9,408 bases of DNA from Actinomycetes bacterium. Lineage in GTDB: Bacteria > Actinomycetota > Acidimicrobiia > Spongiisociales > UBA5794. The stretch lies in assembly GCA_023336875.1 (NCBI GenBank), contig JAMBLH010000088.1, forward strand, positions 1 through 9,408, read 5' to 3'. The position numbers were made by a program, and so were the translations under genes. Positions 1 to 6,728 of the stretch are shown here, piece by piece. The notes beneath the pieces are model-generated. The model was not told where the DNA came from and ran no database searches. It worked only from the letters and a program-made list of their open reading frames with translations. How positions within the stretch are numbered: the first letter of the stretch is position 1; each line of letters starts with the position of its first letter.

Positions 1-116
1 GCTCTGAGCACTCGAGATAGGCCTTGTCCGCCTCCGATCGCCACGACGGCAGGGCCTTCCATGGAGTCCTCGAGCTGCTGGAGAAGGGCCTGCGACTCTG
101 TCTCCGTGCGCCGCAT
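1..116 (-). CDS. yvcK: YvcK/CofD-like protein (gluconeogenesis factor), N-terminal fragment cut by window edge
   Basis: Only the first 38 codons are inside the window. Translating the minus strand from the ATG at 116..114 gives a charged lead of about 18 residues and then GPAVVAIGGGQGLSRVLRA. This matches the glycine-rich nucleotide-binding opening of the YvcK/CofD family (usually VVAIGGGTGLS or similar). Known family members bind UDP-sugars and affect cell shape, peptidoglycan synthesis and growth on gluconeogenic carbon sources. Position supports the call: in Actinomycetota and Firmicutes yvcK directly follows rapZ and precedes whiA. The start shares one base with the rapZ stop (TGATG), which suggests translational coupling, and no Shine-Dalgarno is visible there. 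A second in-frame ATG at 62..60 has GAGGA five bases upstream and would give a start closer to the conserved core, so the exact start is open. Confidence 0.85.
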   Translation of the reverse strand, partial: MRRTETESQALLQQLEDSMEGPAVVAIGGGQGLSRVLR

Positions 117-1000
117 CAGAGGTCTATGTCGCGATGGTGGAGAGATGTCTCGACACCAGATTCACGTAGGTGGGTGGCCAGCGCCTCCGCGAGCGCCACG
201 CTTCGATGTCTGCCGCCCGTGCATCCGACCGCGATTGTCAAATACGACTTCCCCTCGGCCTCGTAGTACGGCAACAGGAAATCGAGCATGTCAGTTGTCT
301 TGGCGAGGAACTCCCCTGCCTCATATTGTTGGAACACGTACTCACGCACAGGCGCATCGAGCCCGGTCTGAGGTCTCAGCTCAGGCTCCCAGTGAGGATT
401 CGGTAGAAACCGTACATCGAACATGATGTCCACTACCCGTGGCGTACCTCTCTTGAAACCGAAGGACGACACATCTACCCGCATCGACGGCACGGCCTCG
501 ACGCCAGAGAACACCTCTCTGATCTTCTCCTTGAGCTGGTGAACGTTGAGGTCGGTCGTATCGACCACCACATCTGCCATCGCGCGAACCGGTAGGAACG
601 CTACTCGTTCATTCGCAATTGCATCCCCAAGTGACGTGCCATCGGCCGGATGAGGTCTTCGAGTCTCTTCGAACCGACGGGCCAGGACGTCGTCATCCGC
701 GTCGAGGAAGAGGACCGTTGTGCGAATCCCGTCCCTGTGCAGATCGATGAGCGCCAGGTCGAGGTCTGTCTCGTCCACTCCTGTTCGCGTGTCGGTTACC
801 ACGGCAACTCTCGACCGGTCACCTTCTGCCGATCCTGCGGTAGCGACAAGATCCGAGATGAGTACCGTGGGTAGGTTGTCGACAACGAAATAGCCGATGT
901 CTTCGAGGATGTTGGATGTCTGGGACCTGCCGGCACCAGACAGTCCAGTGATTATCACTACGTGGGTACCTGTGTCATCATTTGGCATTGTTCTGTTCAT
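116..1000 (-). CDS. rapZ: RapZ-family nucleotide-binding protein (RNase adapter / YvcJ type)
   Basis: 294-residue protein, normal length for the family. The N-terminal P-loop is GLSGAGRS (residues 19-26), followed by ILEDIGYFVVDNLP (31-44), a family hallmark. A second hallmark, SFGFKRGTPRVVDIMFDVRF, spans 179-198, followed by LPNPHW (199-204). The C-terminal domain carries GCTGGRHRSV (259-268) and ends in an HRD motif (289-291). In E. coli RapZ is an RNA-binding adapter controlling GlmZ/GlmS. In Gram-positive bacteria (YvcJ) it is an NTP-binding protein whose role is less defined. The P-loop lysine is arginine here. I recall the same change in other actinobacterial members, so it is probably a lineage trait rather than decay. 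The start overlaps the uvrC stop by ATGA. The GAGG in the uvrC tail is only one base from this ATG, so coupling from uvrC is likely. A second ATG at 988..986 is a less likely start. Confidence 0.95.
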   Translation of the reverse strand: MNRTMPNDDTGTHVVIITGLSGAGRSQTSNILEDIGYFVVDNLPTVLISDLVATAGSAEGDRSRVAVVTDTRTGVDETDLDLALIDLHRDGIRTTVLFLDADDDVLARRFEETRRPHPADGTSLGDAIANERVAFLPVRAMADVVVDTTDLNVHQLKEKIREVFSGVEAVPSMRVDVSSFGFKRGTPRVVDIMFDVRFLPNPHWEPELRPQTGLDAPVREYVFQQYEAGEFLAKTTDMLDFLLPYYEAEGKSYLTIAVGCTGGRHRSVALAEALATHLRESGVETSLHHRDIDL

Positions 1001-2826
1001 ACCTCGTGTAGGGCCTCGTGGAGTTCGCTCGCCACCCTATCGGGAACGACGGCGCCAAGATCCGCAATCGAGGCCTCGCGCATCCTTTTCACAGATCCAA
1101 ACTTTGCGATAAGCGCCTTCTTTCGGCCGGGGCCGACACCGGCAACACCGTCGAGAATCGAATCCACCATCGATTTGTCTCTCAGCGATCTGTGATAGCT
1201 GATCGCGAAACGGTGAGCTTCATCTCTCACCCTCTGTAGGAGATAGAGCGCTTCTTCGCCCCGCGGAATGATGATCGGATCCGACTCGTTCGGTACGAAC
1301 ACCTCTTCAAGTTTCTTCGCGAGTCCCACGACGGGGATATCCAGAGCGAGGTCATCAAGGACCTGCACAGCTCGCCCCAATTGGCCCTTGCCTCCATCGA
1401 TCACGATAAGCCCAGGGGGATACGAGAACTTGCCCTGTTCCTCGATCGGGAGTTTCTTCTCCGCAAGGTATGCCTCGAACCGCCTTCGGATCACCTCCTC
1501 CATGGCTGCAAAGTCATCCTGTCCTTCAATGGTCCGGATCTTGAAGCGCCGGTACTGTGCCTTGAGTGGAAGCCCGTCCTCGAACACGACCATGGATGCA
1601 ACCGTATGTCTGCCCTGGATCGTGGAAATGTCGTAACACTCGATTCGCAGCGGTGGCCCAGGAAGATCAAGCGTGTCCTCGAGGCTTCGCAGCGCCTGGG
1701 CCCTTGCATTGTGGTCTGAGTGCCGCTTCAGACGGTTTCGCGCAAATTCCTCTCGTGCGTTTGCAGCGGCCATCTCCATTATCCGACGCTTCGTTCCCCG
1801 CTGTGGCATACGCACCACAACGCGCGATCCACGATTGAGACTGAGCCACTCAGCAACGATACCGGCGTCGGCTGGCATCGACTGTACGAGTACCTGGTTG
1901 GGTGGGCGGTCTGCTGCATACAGCTGGCCAATCATCTGCCCAACGAACGCGTCCATCGAAATGTCCTCAACTCTGTCGACGACCATCGCCTTCCTACCAG
2001 TGACCCTTCCGTTGCGAACGTTCAGCACAACGACGACAATCTCAAGATCATCGTCCTCGAACGCGAGGACATCGAAATGTTCGCGACGATCCGTTACAAG
2101 TTCCTGGCGTTCAAGCGCGATGGTCATCGCCGAGATCTGGTCACGTTTTCGTGCAGCCCGCTCGAAATCCTGATCCTCCGCCGAGTCGAGCATCTCGCGT
2201 GTCAGGTCAGAAATCAACTCATCACTGTCGCCGCTGAGGAAGCCGGCGAGGCCATCTACTGCGTCGCTGTAGTCCGCGGGAGTGATCTCACCAACGCACG
2301 GACCGGAGCATTTTTCGATGTGGAAGAGAAGGCATGGACGTCCTGACGTCTCGTGTCTGGCGAACTTCGTGTTTGTGCATGTTCGAATCGGATACGTTCG
2401 AAGAAGGCCATCCAGCGTCTGCCTGATCGAGTATGCCTTTGCGTATGGCCCAAAGTACTCGACACCCTTCCTCCGTTTCCCTCGCATGACTGTTGCACGT
2501 GGCCACTCCTCGTTCCGTGTGATCGCCAGGTAGGGAAAGGACTTGTCATCCTTCAATCTCACGTTGTACGTCGGCTGGAGCTCCTGAATCAGTGAGTACT
2601 CCAACATGAGCGCCGCGAGCTCTGATTCGGTGACGATCCACTCGAGATCCGCGGCAGCGTTGACCATCGTCCTCGTCCGAGGCGCAAGGTCGGGCGCGAA
2701 GTAATTCGCGGTGCGCTTTCGGAGCGACTTCGCTTTCCCCACATACACAGGCCGGCCATGGATATCTCGGAAGATGTATACGCCCGGACCATCCGGGATG
2801 GACGACGGAGGGGGTCGTGTCAGCAT
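997..2826 (-). CDS. uvrC: UvrABC system protein C (excinuclease incision subunit)
   Basis: 609 residues from the ATG at 2826..2824, a normal UvrC length. In that numbering an N-terminal GIY-YIG nuclease domain (3' incision) contains GPGVY near 13-17 and VYVGKAKSLRKR at 27-38. Four cysteines at 150, 165, 173 and 177 match the cluster reported to bind 4Fe-4S in E. coli UvrC. A UVR motif that contacts UvrB lies near 202-240. The RNase H-like 5' nuclease keeps Asp399 (ECYDIS), Asp477 (VIDGGKGQ) and His538 (EAHRFA). A tandem helix-hairpin-helix closes the protein (about 555-605). The frame stays open upstream to an ATG at 2877, but those 17 extra residues are encoded by the inverted-repeat arm and are not UvrC-like. 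No Shine-Dalgarno precedes 2826. A TACCCT box seven bases upstream fits a leaderless start. The stop overlaps rapZ by ATGA. Confidence 0.97.
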   Translation of the reverse strand: MLTRPPPSSIPDGPGVYIFRDIHGRPVYVGKAKSLRKRTANYFAPDLAPRTRTMVNAAADLEWIVTESELAALMLEYSLIQELQPTYNVRLKDDKSFPYLAITRNEEWPRATVMRGKRRKGVEYFGPYAKAYSIRQTLDGLLRTYPIRTCTNTKFARHETSGRPCLLFHIEKCSGPCVGEITPADYSDAVDGLAGFLSGDSDELISDLTREMLDSAEDQDFERAARKRDQISAMTIALERQELVTDRREHFDVLAFEDDDLEIVVVVLNVRNGRVTGRKAMVVDRVEDISMDAFVGQMIGQLYAADRPPNQVLVQSMPADAGIVAEWLSLNRGSRVVVRMPQRGTKRRIMEMAAANAREEFARNRLKRHSDHNARAQALRSLEDTLDLPGPPLRIECYDISTIQGRHTVASMVVFEDGLPLKAQYRRFKIRTIEGQDDFAAMEEVIRRRFEAYLAEKKLPIEEQGKFSYPPGLIVIDGGKGQLGRAVQVLDDLALDIPVVGLAKKLEEVFVPNESDPIIIPRGEEALYLLQRVRDEAHRFAISYHRSLRDKSMVDSILDGVAGVGPGRKKALIAKFGSVKRMREASIADLGAVVPDRVASELHEALHEV

Positions 2827-2833
2827 GGCTGGA

Positions 2834-2839
2834 AGGGTA
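2834..2839 (-). promoter_or_regulatory. Candidate -10 element for a leaderless uvrC transcript
   Basis: On the minus strand TACCCT (TANNNT form) is followed by exactly seven bases and then the uvrC ATG. That places a transcription start at or next to the start codon, as in the leaderless mRNAs common in Actinomycetota. There is no GGAGG-like sequence between it and the ATG, which agrees. The -35 is unclear: TTGACT occurs in the repeat arm but only 10 bases from the box, and the hexamer at 17-base spacing (TCAACT) is a weak match. The same geometry occurs in front of coaE. Confidence 0.4.
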
Positions 2840-2854
2840 GGTGGGGGAAAGTCA

Positions 2855-2978
2855 ACAGTTGACAGTTCACAGTTCACAGTTGAAGAACGAAGGCAGTGGC
2901 GGATCCCTCCTGCTCACGATGCCGCCGCCACCACCCGTAAGGTCATAAGGGACTGTCAACTGTGAACTGTGAACTGTC
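2855..2978. repeat. Inverted repeat with arms made of 7-bp units (ACAGTTC/ACAGTTG)
   Basis: The left arm reads on the plus strand as four tandem heptamers: ACAGTTG (2855-2861), ACAGTTC (2862-2868), ACAGTTC (2869-2875), ACAGTTG (2876-2882). The right arm carries the same heptamers on the minus strand. Bases 2861-2883 and 2956-2978 are perfect reverse complements over 23 bp, with 72 bp between them. The right arm lies inside the methyltransferase reading frame and encodes its last residues. The left arm is 28 bp upstream of the uvrC ATG and overlaps its likely promoter region. There is no transposase and no clear target-site duplication. The element could form a long hairpin in RNA or a cruciform in DNA. 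Function is unknown. It may be a MITE-like or REP-like dispersed element. Confidence 0.85.
2896..2931. repeat. Nested GC-rich hairpin inside the inverted repeat
   Basis: GTGGCGG (2896-2902) and CCGCCAC (2925-2931) are perfect 7-bp complements with a 22-base loop, between the two arms of the larger inverted repeat. On the minus strand it lies just after the methyltransferase stop. It has no following U-tract on either strand, so it is not a classical intrinsic terminator. Together with the outer 23-bp arms it could fold as one branched structure. Confidence 0.45.
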
Positions 2979-3668
2979 CTCTGATCTGGTCCACCGCACG
3001 CCAAGAAGTCGCGGGATGTGCTGTTGTCCTGCGTAAAAGGGGATGCGCGCGACAGTGTCGTCACTGAGACCCCGCTCGATCATCCGTTCGAGCACCCATC
3101 CTGCCGCCGCGGCGGATGTCAGGAGCTCATCCATCGGTCGGTGAAAGAACTCAACAACACCATCACCTGCCGGCTCTGTGGATGAGCCTTCAGAGAAGTA
3201 CGCGCCCCACCGCCACAGGATTTCGTCGTCAGTATCGAGCATGGGGCACGAACCCGGAGCCGTGAACGCCGGATGGTTGATCACAACGACGAGCTCTCCT
3301 GCGGGCCTGACAACCCGAGCGGTCTCGGCGAAGAAGCTCGCGTGATCCCTGATCAGATCCAGCAAGTACACAGAGATCGCAGCGTCGAGAGCCTTGTCTC
3401 TGAGCCATCGGAGGTCAGGCAATTCCGATTGCACGACTGTGCCACCAGCATTGGCTCGGCGTAATAGGTCGAGGCTGACATCGCAACCAAAGACGTCGCC
3501 CCCCACAAGCCTCATGCCCTGACCCTCCCCGCACCCGAGATCCATCGCAAGCCCATCGGAGCGCGGCATCAGCTCGCGGAGTATGGGGTGGACATCCAAC
3601 GGATAGGCAGGATCCTGTTCAACCTCCCGTGCCCACCATTCTGCGAGATCGTCCCACTTGCTGGCCAC
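2943..3668 (-). CDS. Class I SAM-dependent methyltransferase, substrate unknown
   Basis: Rossmann-fold methyltransferase of the UbiE / Methyltransf_11 kind. Motif I is MDLGCGEG (43-49 from the chosen start), an acidic ribose-binding Asp follows in FGCDVS, and VVRPAGELVVVINHPAF is the post-motif strand. Substrate residues are not recognisable, so target (small molecule, protein, RNA) is unknown. The frame is open up to a GTG at 3704, three bases after the uvrA stop. An ATG lies at 3692 and a GTG at 3668. I chose 3668 because GGGAG sits seven bases upstream there and the family-like text (VASKWDDLAEWW) begins there. The other two starts lack a Shine-Dalgarno. The last residues (SSQFTVDSPL) come from the heptamer inverted repeat, so the native C-terminus was probably near GVRWTR and has been extended or replaced. 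It is probably co-transcribed with uvrA. Confidence 0.85.
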   Translation of the reverse strand: MASKWDDLAEWWAREVEQDPAYPLDVHPILRELMPRSDGLAMDLGCGEGQGMRLVGGDVFGCDVSLDLLRRANAGGTVVQSELPDLRWLRDKALDAAISVYLLDLIRDHASFFAETARVVRPAGELVVVINHPAFTAPGSCPMLDTDDEILWRWGAYFSEGSSTEPAGDGVVEFFHRPMDELLTSAAAAGWVLERMIERGLSDDTVARIPFYAGQQHIPRLLGVRWTRSEDSSQFTVDSPL

Positions 3669-3707
3669 GTCACTTCTCCCGTGGATCGTCATACGTTTCG
3701 CCACACG

Positions 3708-6527
3708 CTACAGAACGTCGCGAAGAAATTTGCCCGTGTAGCTCTCTGGGATCTCCGTGATTTGCTCAGGCGTACCGATCGCGACGACCTCTCCACCGCC
3801 CTCACCACCATCAGGACCGAGATCGATCACCCAGTCAACGGATTTGATAACGTCAAGATTGTGCTCGATCACGACGACCGTGTTCCCGGAATCCACTAGG
3901 CGCTGCAGCACGCCGAGTAGTTTCCGAATATCCTCGAAGTGGAGCCCGGTCGTCGGCTCATCGAGGATGTAGAACGTGCGCCCCGTTGATCGTTTCCCAA
4001 GTTCCGCTGCGAGTTTGACTCGCTGTGCTTCTCCCCCTGACAGAGTGGGGGCTGGCTGACCCAGACGGACATAACCGAGACCAACGTCGTAGAGCGTTCC
4101 GAGCACACGGGCGATTCTTGGTTGGTTCTCGAAGAAACTGAGTGCTTCCTCGATCGACATGTCGAGCACTTCGGCGATCGAATGACCCTTGAACTGAACC
4201 TCAAGCGTGTCCCTGTTGTACCGGAGGCCCCCACATGTGTCGCACGGGACGTATACGTCGGGAAGGAAATGCATCTCGATCTTGAGTGTGCCGTCACCTT
4301 TGCACGCCTCGCATCGTCCACCGGCCACGTTGAATGAGAATCTGCCGGGCTTGTAGCCCCGCATCTTGGCGTCAGGAGTTGCCGCGAAGAGTTGTCTGAT
4401 GGCGTCGAACACTTTTGTATAGGTCACAGGGTTCGACCGCGGGGTGCGACCGATCGGTGACTGGTCGATATTGATGACTTTGTCGATGTGTTCCAGGCCC
4501 TCGATCCTTCGATATCGTCCTGGCATCGTCCGTGAACCGTGGAGTGACGCATGAAGCGCACGGCTGAGAATCTGCTGGACGAGTGAGGACTTACCGCTTC
4601 CCGACACGCCGGTGACAGCGGTGAAGGTTCCAAGGGGGAAAGTCACGTCGATGTCCTTGAGGTTGTTCTCGGCCGCCCCGACGATCTCGATAGCGTCCTC
4701 GCGTCCAGATCGACGTTCAGCGGGAATCGGAATCGACCGTTCGCCTGATAGGTACATACCAGTTATCGACCTAGGTTCGGCCTCGAGGTCAGCAACAGAA
4801 CCCTGTACAACGATCTGGCCGCCGTGTTCACCTGCTCCAGGGCCAATGTCAACGACCTGGTCCGCAATGCGAATCGTCTCTTCGTCGTGTTCAACGACGA
4901 TCAACGTGTTGCCCAGGTCCCTGAGTCTCAGCAGCGTCTCGATGAGCCTCTGATTATCTCGCTGGTGGAGGCCGATCGAGGGTTCATCGAGGATGTAGAG
5001 CACTCCGACCAGGCCGGAGCCGATCTGTGTTGCCAACCTGATGCGTTGTGCCTCCCCACCAGCCAACGTTGCCGCTGAGCGCGAGAGAGCGAGATACTCA
5101 AGCCCTACAGCTACAAGGAATTTGAGGCGCTCTCCAATCTCCTTAAGAATCGGGCCCGCAATAGTCGTCTCCCTATCATTGAGTTCGACCGAAGCGAGGA
5201 ACCCTTCTGTGAGCGCGAGGCTCATGTCCGAAATTTCTGCGATCGATCGTTCGTCGATGGTCACCGCGAGCGACACATCGTTGAGCCGACCGCCGCGACA
5301 ACGGTTGCAGGGGATCTCGCGCATGTACTGCTGATAGCTGGCCCGGGCACCGTCTGATTCCGAGTCCTGGTATCTGCGTTCGATCCAGTTCAGTGCTCCC
5401 TCGTAGCTCGCGTCGTACGACCGTTGACGTCCGAAACGATTCTCGTAGCGGACCGTGTATGACGCATCTCCGCCACCTCGAAGAAGCAGGTGCCTTGTCT
5501 CTTCGTCGAGGGACGACCACGGCGCGTCCGTATCGATTCCATGCACTCTTGCAACGGATGAGATGAGACGTTGGTAGTACGTCATGCGGTGCCGACCGCG
5601 CCATGGCGCAATGGCACCCTCCGCTAGAGAAAGGTCGGACTGAGGTACGACGAGATCCGTATCAACCTGATACTTCGTCCCGATTCCGGAACAATCCTGA
5701 CAGGCGCCGTAAGGGCTGTTGAATGAGAAGTTCCTTGGCTGGAGCTCGTCGAAGGACAGACCGCACTCCGGACAGGAAAACGCCTGCGAGAACGAGAGCG
5801 ATGGCCCGTCGACGATATCGACGATTGCAGTGCCATCACCGAGCTGGAGGGCCGTCTCCATGGAATCTGCCAGTCGGCGCTCCATCCCCTCGCCCCTCAC
5901 AAGGCGGTCAACGACCACTTCAATTGTGTGTTGTTCGTAGCGAGCCAGGTCTAGGTCCTCCGTGAGATCTCGAACCTCGCCATCGATCCGGGCTCTGGAG
6001 AACCCCTCTCTCACCAGGTCAGCAACGAGACTGTCATACTCCCCCTTGCGTCCACGCACAACCGGGGCGAGAAGCTGGAACCGTGTGCCATCGTCGAGTT
6101 CGAGAACGCGGTCCACAATCTGTTGCGGCGTCTGGCGCGAGACGGCGTTCCCGTCGTTGGGACAATGGGGTATCCCGATACGAGCGAACAGCAGACGTAG
6201 ATAGTCATGAATCTCTGTAACGGTGCCGACCGTTGACCGCGGATTGCGACTTGCCGTCTTCTGATCGATTGAGATCGCCGGGGAGAGGCCTTCGATGAAA
6301 TCGACATCTGGTTTGTCCATCTGCCCGAGAAACTGCCTGGCATAGGCCGACAACGATTCGACGTAGCGACGCTGCCCCTCGGCATAGATGGTGTCGAACG
6401 CGAGGGAGGACTTGCCCGATCCTGAGAGACCCGTGAATACGATCAGTCGATCGCGCGGGAGTTCCAGATCTATGTCCTTGAGGTTGTGCTCCCTGGCACC
6501 CTTGACAAGAATCTGATCGATTGCCAC
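3708..6527 (-). CDS. uvrA: UvrABC system protein A (damage-recognition ATPase)
   Basis: 939 residues, full length. It has two ABC ATPase modules. The first has Walker A GLSGSGKS (33-40), signature LAGGEAQR (488-495) and Walker B YILDEPSIGLHQRDN (511-525). The second has Walker A GVSGSGKS (640-647), signature LSGGEAQR (829-836) and ILDEPTTGLH (854-863). Zinc-module cysteines are present: 252, 255, 276, 279 in the first module, 739, 742, 762, 765 in the second, plus the CNRC pair at 407/410. UvrA dimers find lesions and load UvrB. The first signature has Ala489 where Ser is usual, which is worth noting. The start is a GTG with GGAGG four bases upstream. An ATG-starting alternative is not needed, since MAIDQILVKGAREHNLK is the standard N-terminus. 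Its 5' side is a 227-bp repeat-bearing gap after uvrB. On its 3' side the methyltransferase follows closely. Confidence 0.98.
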   Translation of the reverse strand: MAIDQILVKGAREHNLKDIDLELPRDRLIVFTGLSGSGKSSLAFDTIYAEGQRRYVESLSAYARQFLGQMDKPDVDFIEGLSPAISIDQKTASRNPRSTVGTVTEIHDYLRLLFARIGIPHCPNDGNAVSRQTPQQIVDRVLELDDGTRFQLLAPVVRGRKGEYDSLVADLVREGFSRARIDGEVRDLTEDLDLARYEQHTIEVVVDRLVRGEGMERRLADSMETALQLGDGTAIVDIVDGPSLSFSQAFSCPECGLSFDELQPRNFSFNSPYGACQDCSGIGTKYQVDTDLVVPQSDLSLAEGAIAPWRGRHRMTYYQRLISSVARVHGIDTDAPWSSLDEETRHLLLRGGGDASYTVRYENRFGRQRSYDASYEGALNWIERRYQDSESDGARASYQQYMREIPCNRCRGGRLNDVSLAVTIDERSIAEISDMSLALTEGFLASVELNDRETTIAGPILKEIGERLKFLVAVGLEYLALSRSAATLAGGEAQRIRLATQIGSGLVGVLYILDEPSIGLHQRDNQRLIETLLRLRDLGNTLIVVEHDEETIRIADQVVDIGPGAGEHGGQIVVQGSVADLEAEPRSITGMYLSGERSIPIPAERRSGREDAIEIVGAAENNLKDIDVTFPLGTFTAVTGVSGSGKSSLVQQILSRALHASLHGSRTMPGRYRRIEGLEHIDKVINIDQSPIGRTPRSNPVTYTKVFDAIRQLFAATPDAKMRGYKPGRFSFNVAGGRCEACKGDGTLKIEMHFLPDVYVPCDTCGGLRYNRDTLEVQFKGHSIAEVLDMSIEEALSFFENQPRIARVLGTLYDVGLGYVRLGQPAPTLSGGEAQRVKLAAELGKRSTGRTFYILDEPTTGLHFEDIRKLLGVLQRLVDSGNTVVVIEHNLDVIKSVDWVIDLGPDGGEGGGEVVAIGTPEQITEIPESYTGKFLRDVL

Positions 6528-6543
6528 GGTACCTCCTCACCTT

Positions 6544-6566
6544 CACACCCCGTGAGACGGGGAGTG
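6544..6566 (-). promoter_or_regulatory. Hairpin in the uvrA leader next to its ribosome binding site
   Basis: On the minus strand the segment folds as CAC, U-U mismatch, then CCCCGU / ACGGGG around a CUC loop: nine base pairs with one mismatch. It ends about six bases before the GAGGAGGU Shine-Dalgarno of uvrA. No U-run follows on either strand, so it is not an intrinsic terminator. It may act as an mRNA-stability or translation element, or simply be the remains of operator symmetry. A regulator or ligand cannot be named from the sequence. Confidence 0.4.
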
Positions 6567-6568
6567 TA
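6563..6568 (-). promoter_or_regulatory. Weak candidate -10 element for uvrA
   Basis: TACACT on the minus strand would place a start near 6556 and give a leader of about 29 bases containing the Shine-Dalgarno. No convincing -35 exists at 16-18 base spacing (TCTTTC or neighbours). No intact SOS box of the GAAC-N4-GTTC type was found. The box overlaps the 5' arm of the leader hairpin. Confidence 0.2.
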
Positions 6569-6594
6569 CCGAACGGGTGCGACACGAAAGAGGG

Positions 6595-6656
6595 GACATA
6601 CGACGCACGACATACGACCGACAACCGACGACCTACGACTCAGAGTCGTCCGTCGT
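6595..6656. repeat. Tandem array of 7-bp units, consensus CGACNNA, that reverses orientation
   Basis: After a partial unit (GACATA, 6595-6600) the plus strand reads in strict 7-base phase: CGACGCA, CGACATA, CGACCGA, CAACCGA, CGACCTA, CGACTCA (6601-6642). It then gives the reverse-oriented units GAGTCGT and CCGTCGT (6643-6656). The turn is a palindrome, ACGACTC-A-GAGTCGT (6635-6649). It sits between uvrA and uvrB and is noncoding on both strands as far as I can tell. There are no spacers of the size needed for CRISPR. It resembles in style the short tandemly repeated heptamers known from filamentous cyanobacteria, without any claim of homology. Confidence 0.8.
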
Positions 6657-6705
6657 GAGCGAGCGGCGACCGCTTGGCGATTGCTTGGCGAGCGGTCGTA
6701 TGTCG
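6608..6705. repeat. 13-bp inverted repeat with a competing inner hairpin
   Basis: CGACATACGACCG (6608-6620) is the perfect reverse complement of 6693-6705. Its left arm is made of array heptamers and its right arm is an isolated inverted copy. A second stem, CGACCGCT (6667-6674) with AGCGGTCG (6691-6698), uses part of the same right arm, so the two folds exclude each other. Between the inner arms is a 9-base direct repeat, GCTTGGCGA, at 6672-6680 and 6683-6691. No gene is seen in this gap. Confidence 0.7.
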
Positions 6706-6728
6706 GAGAGCGGAGCGGTCGACGGTCG

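Noticed and set aside
1288..1300. Palindrome GTTCG-GTA-CGAAC
   Set aside because: It lies inside uvrC coding sequence (VFVPNES region), and its half-sites are in the opposite order from a LexA box. Probably codon coincidence.
1720..2346. Long plus-strand open frame (208 codons) opposite uvrC
   Set aside because: It lies wholly antisense to well-conserved UvrC domains and its translation shows no recognisable motif. It is a shadow of biased codon use. The same applies to other plus-strand frames such as 6486-7022 and 1673-2173.
2827..2877. 17-residue N-terminal extension of UvrC to an ATG at 2877
   Set aside because: The extension is encoded by repeat-arm DNA, has no counterpart in UvrC, and would remove the leaderless promoter arrangement at the internal ATG.
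2861..2978. Insertion sequence with 23-bp terminal inverted repeats
   Set aside because: The interior is only 72 bp, has no transposase and no clear target-site duplication. At most a MITE-like remnant, so reported as a repeat instead.
6569..6582. Possible LexA/SOS box near uvrA (CGAACGGGTGCGAC)
   Set aside because: Only the left half matches the Gram-positive consensus CGAACRNRYGTTYG. The right half lacks GTTC. I found no intact box before any gene in the window.
6595..6705. CRISPR-like array
   Set aside because: Units are 7 bp in direct contact with no unique spacers of 25-40 bp, and no cas genes are nearby.
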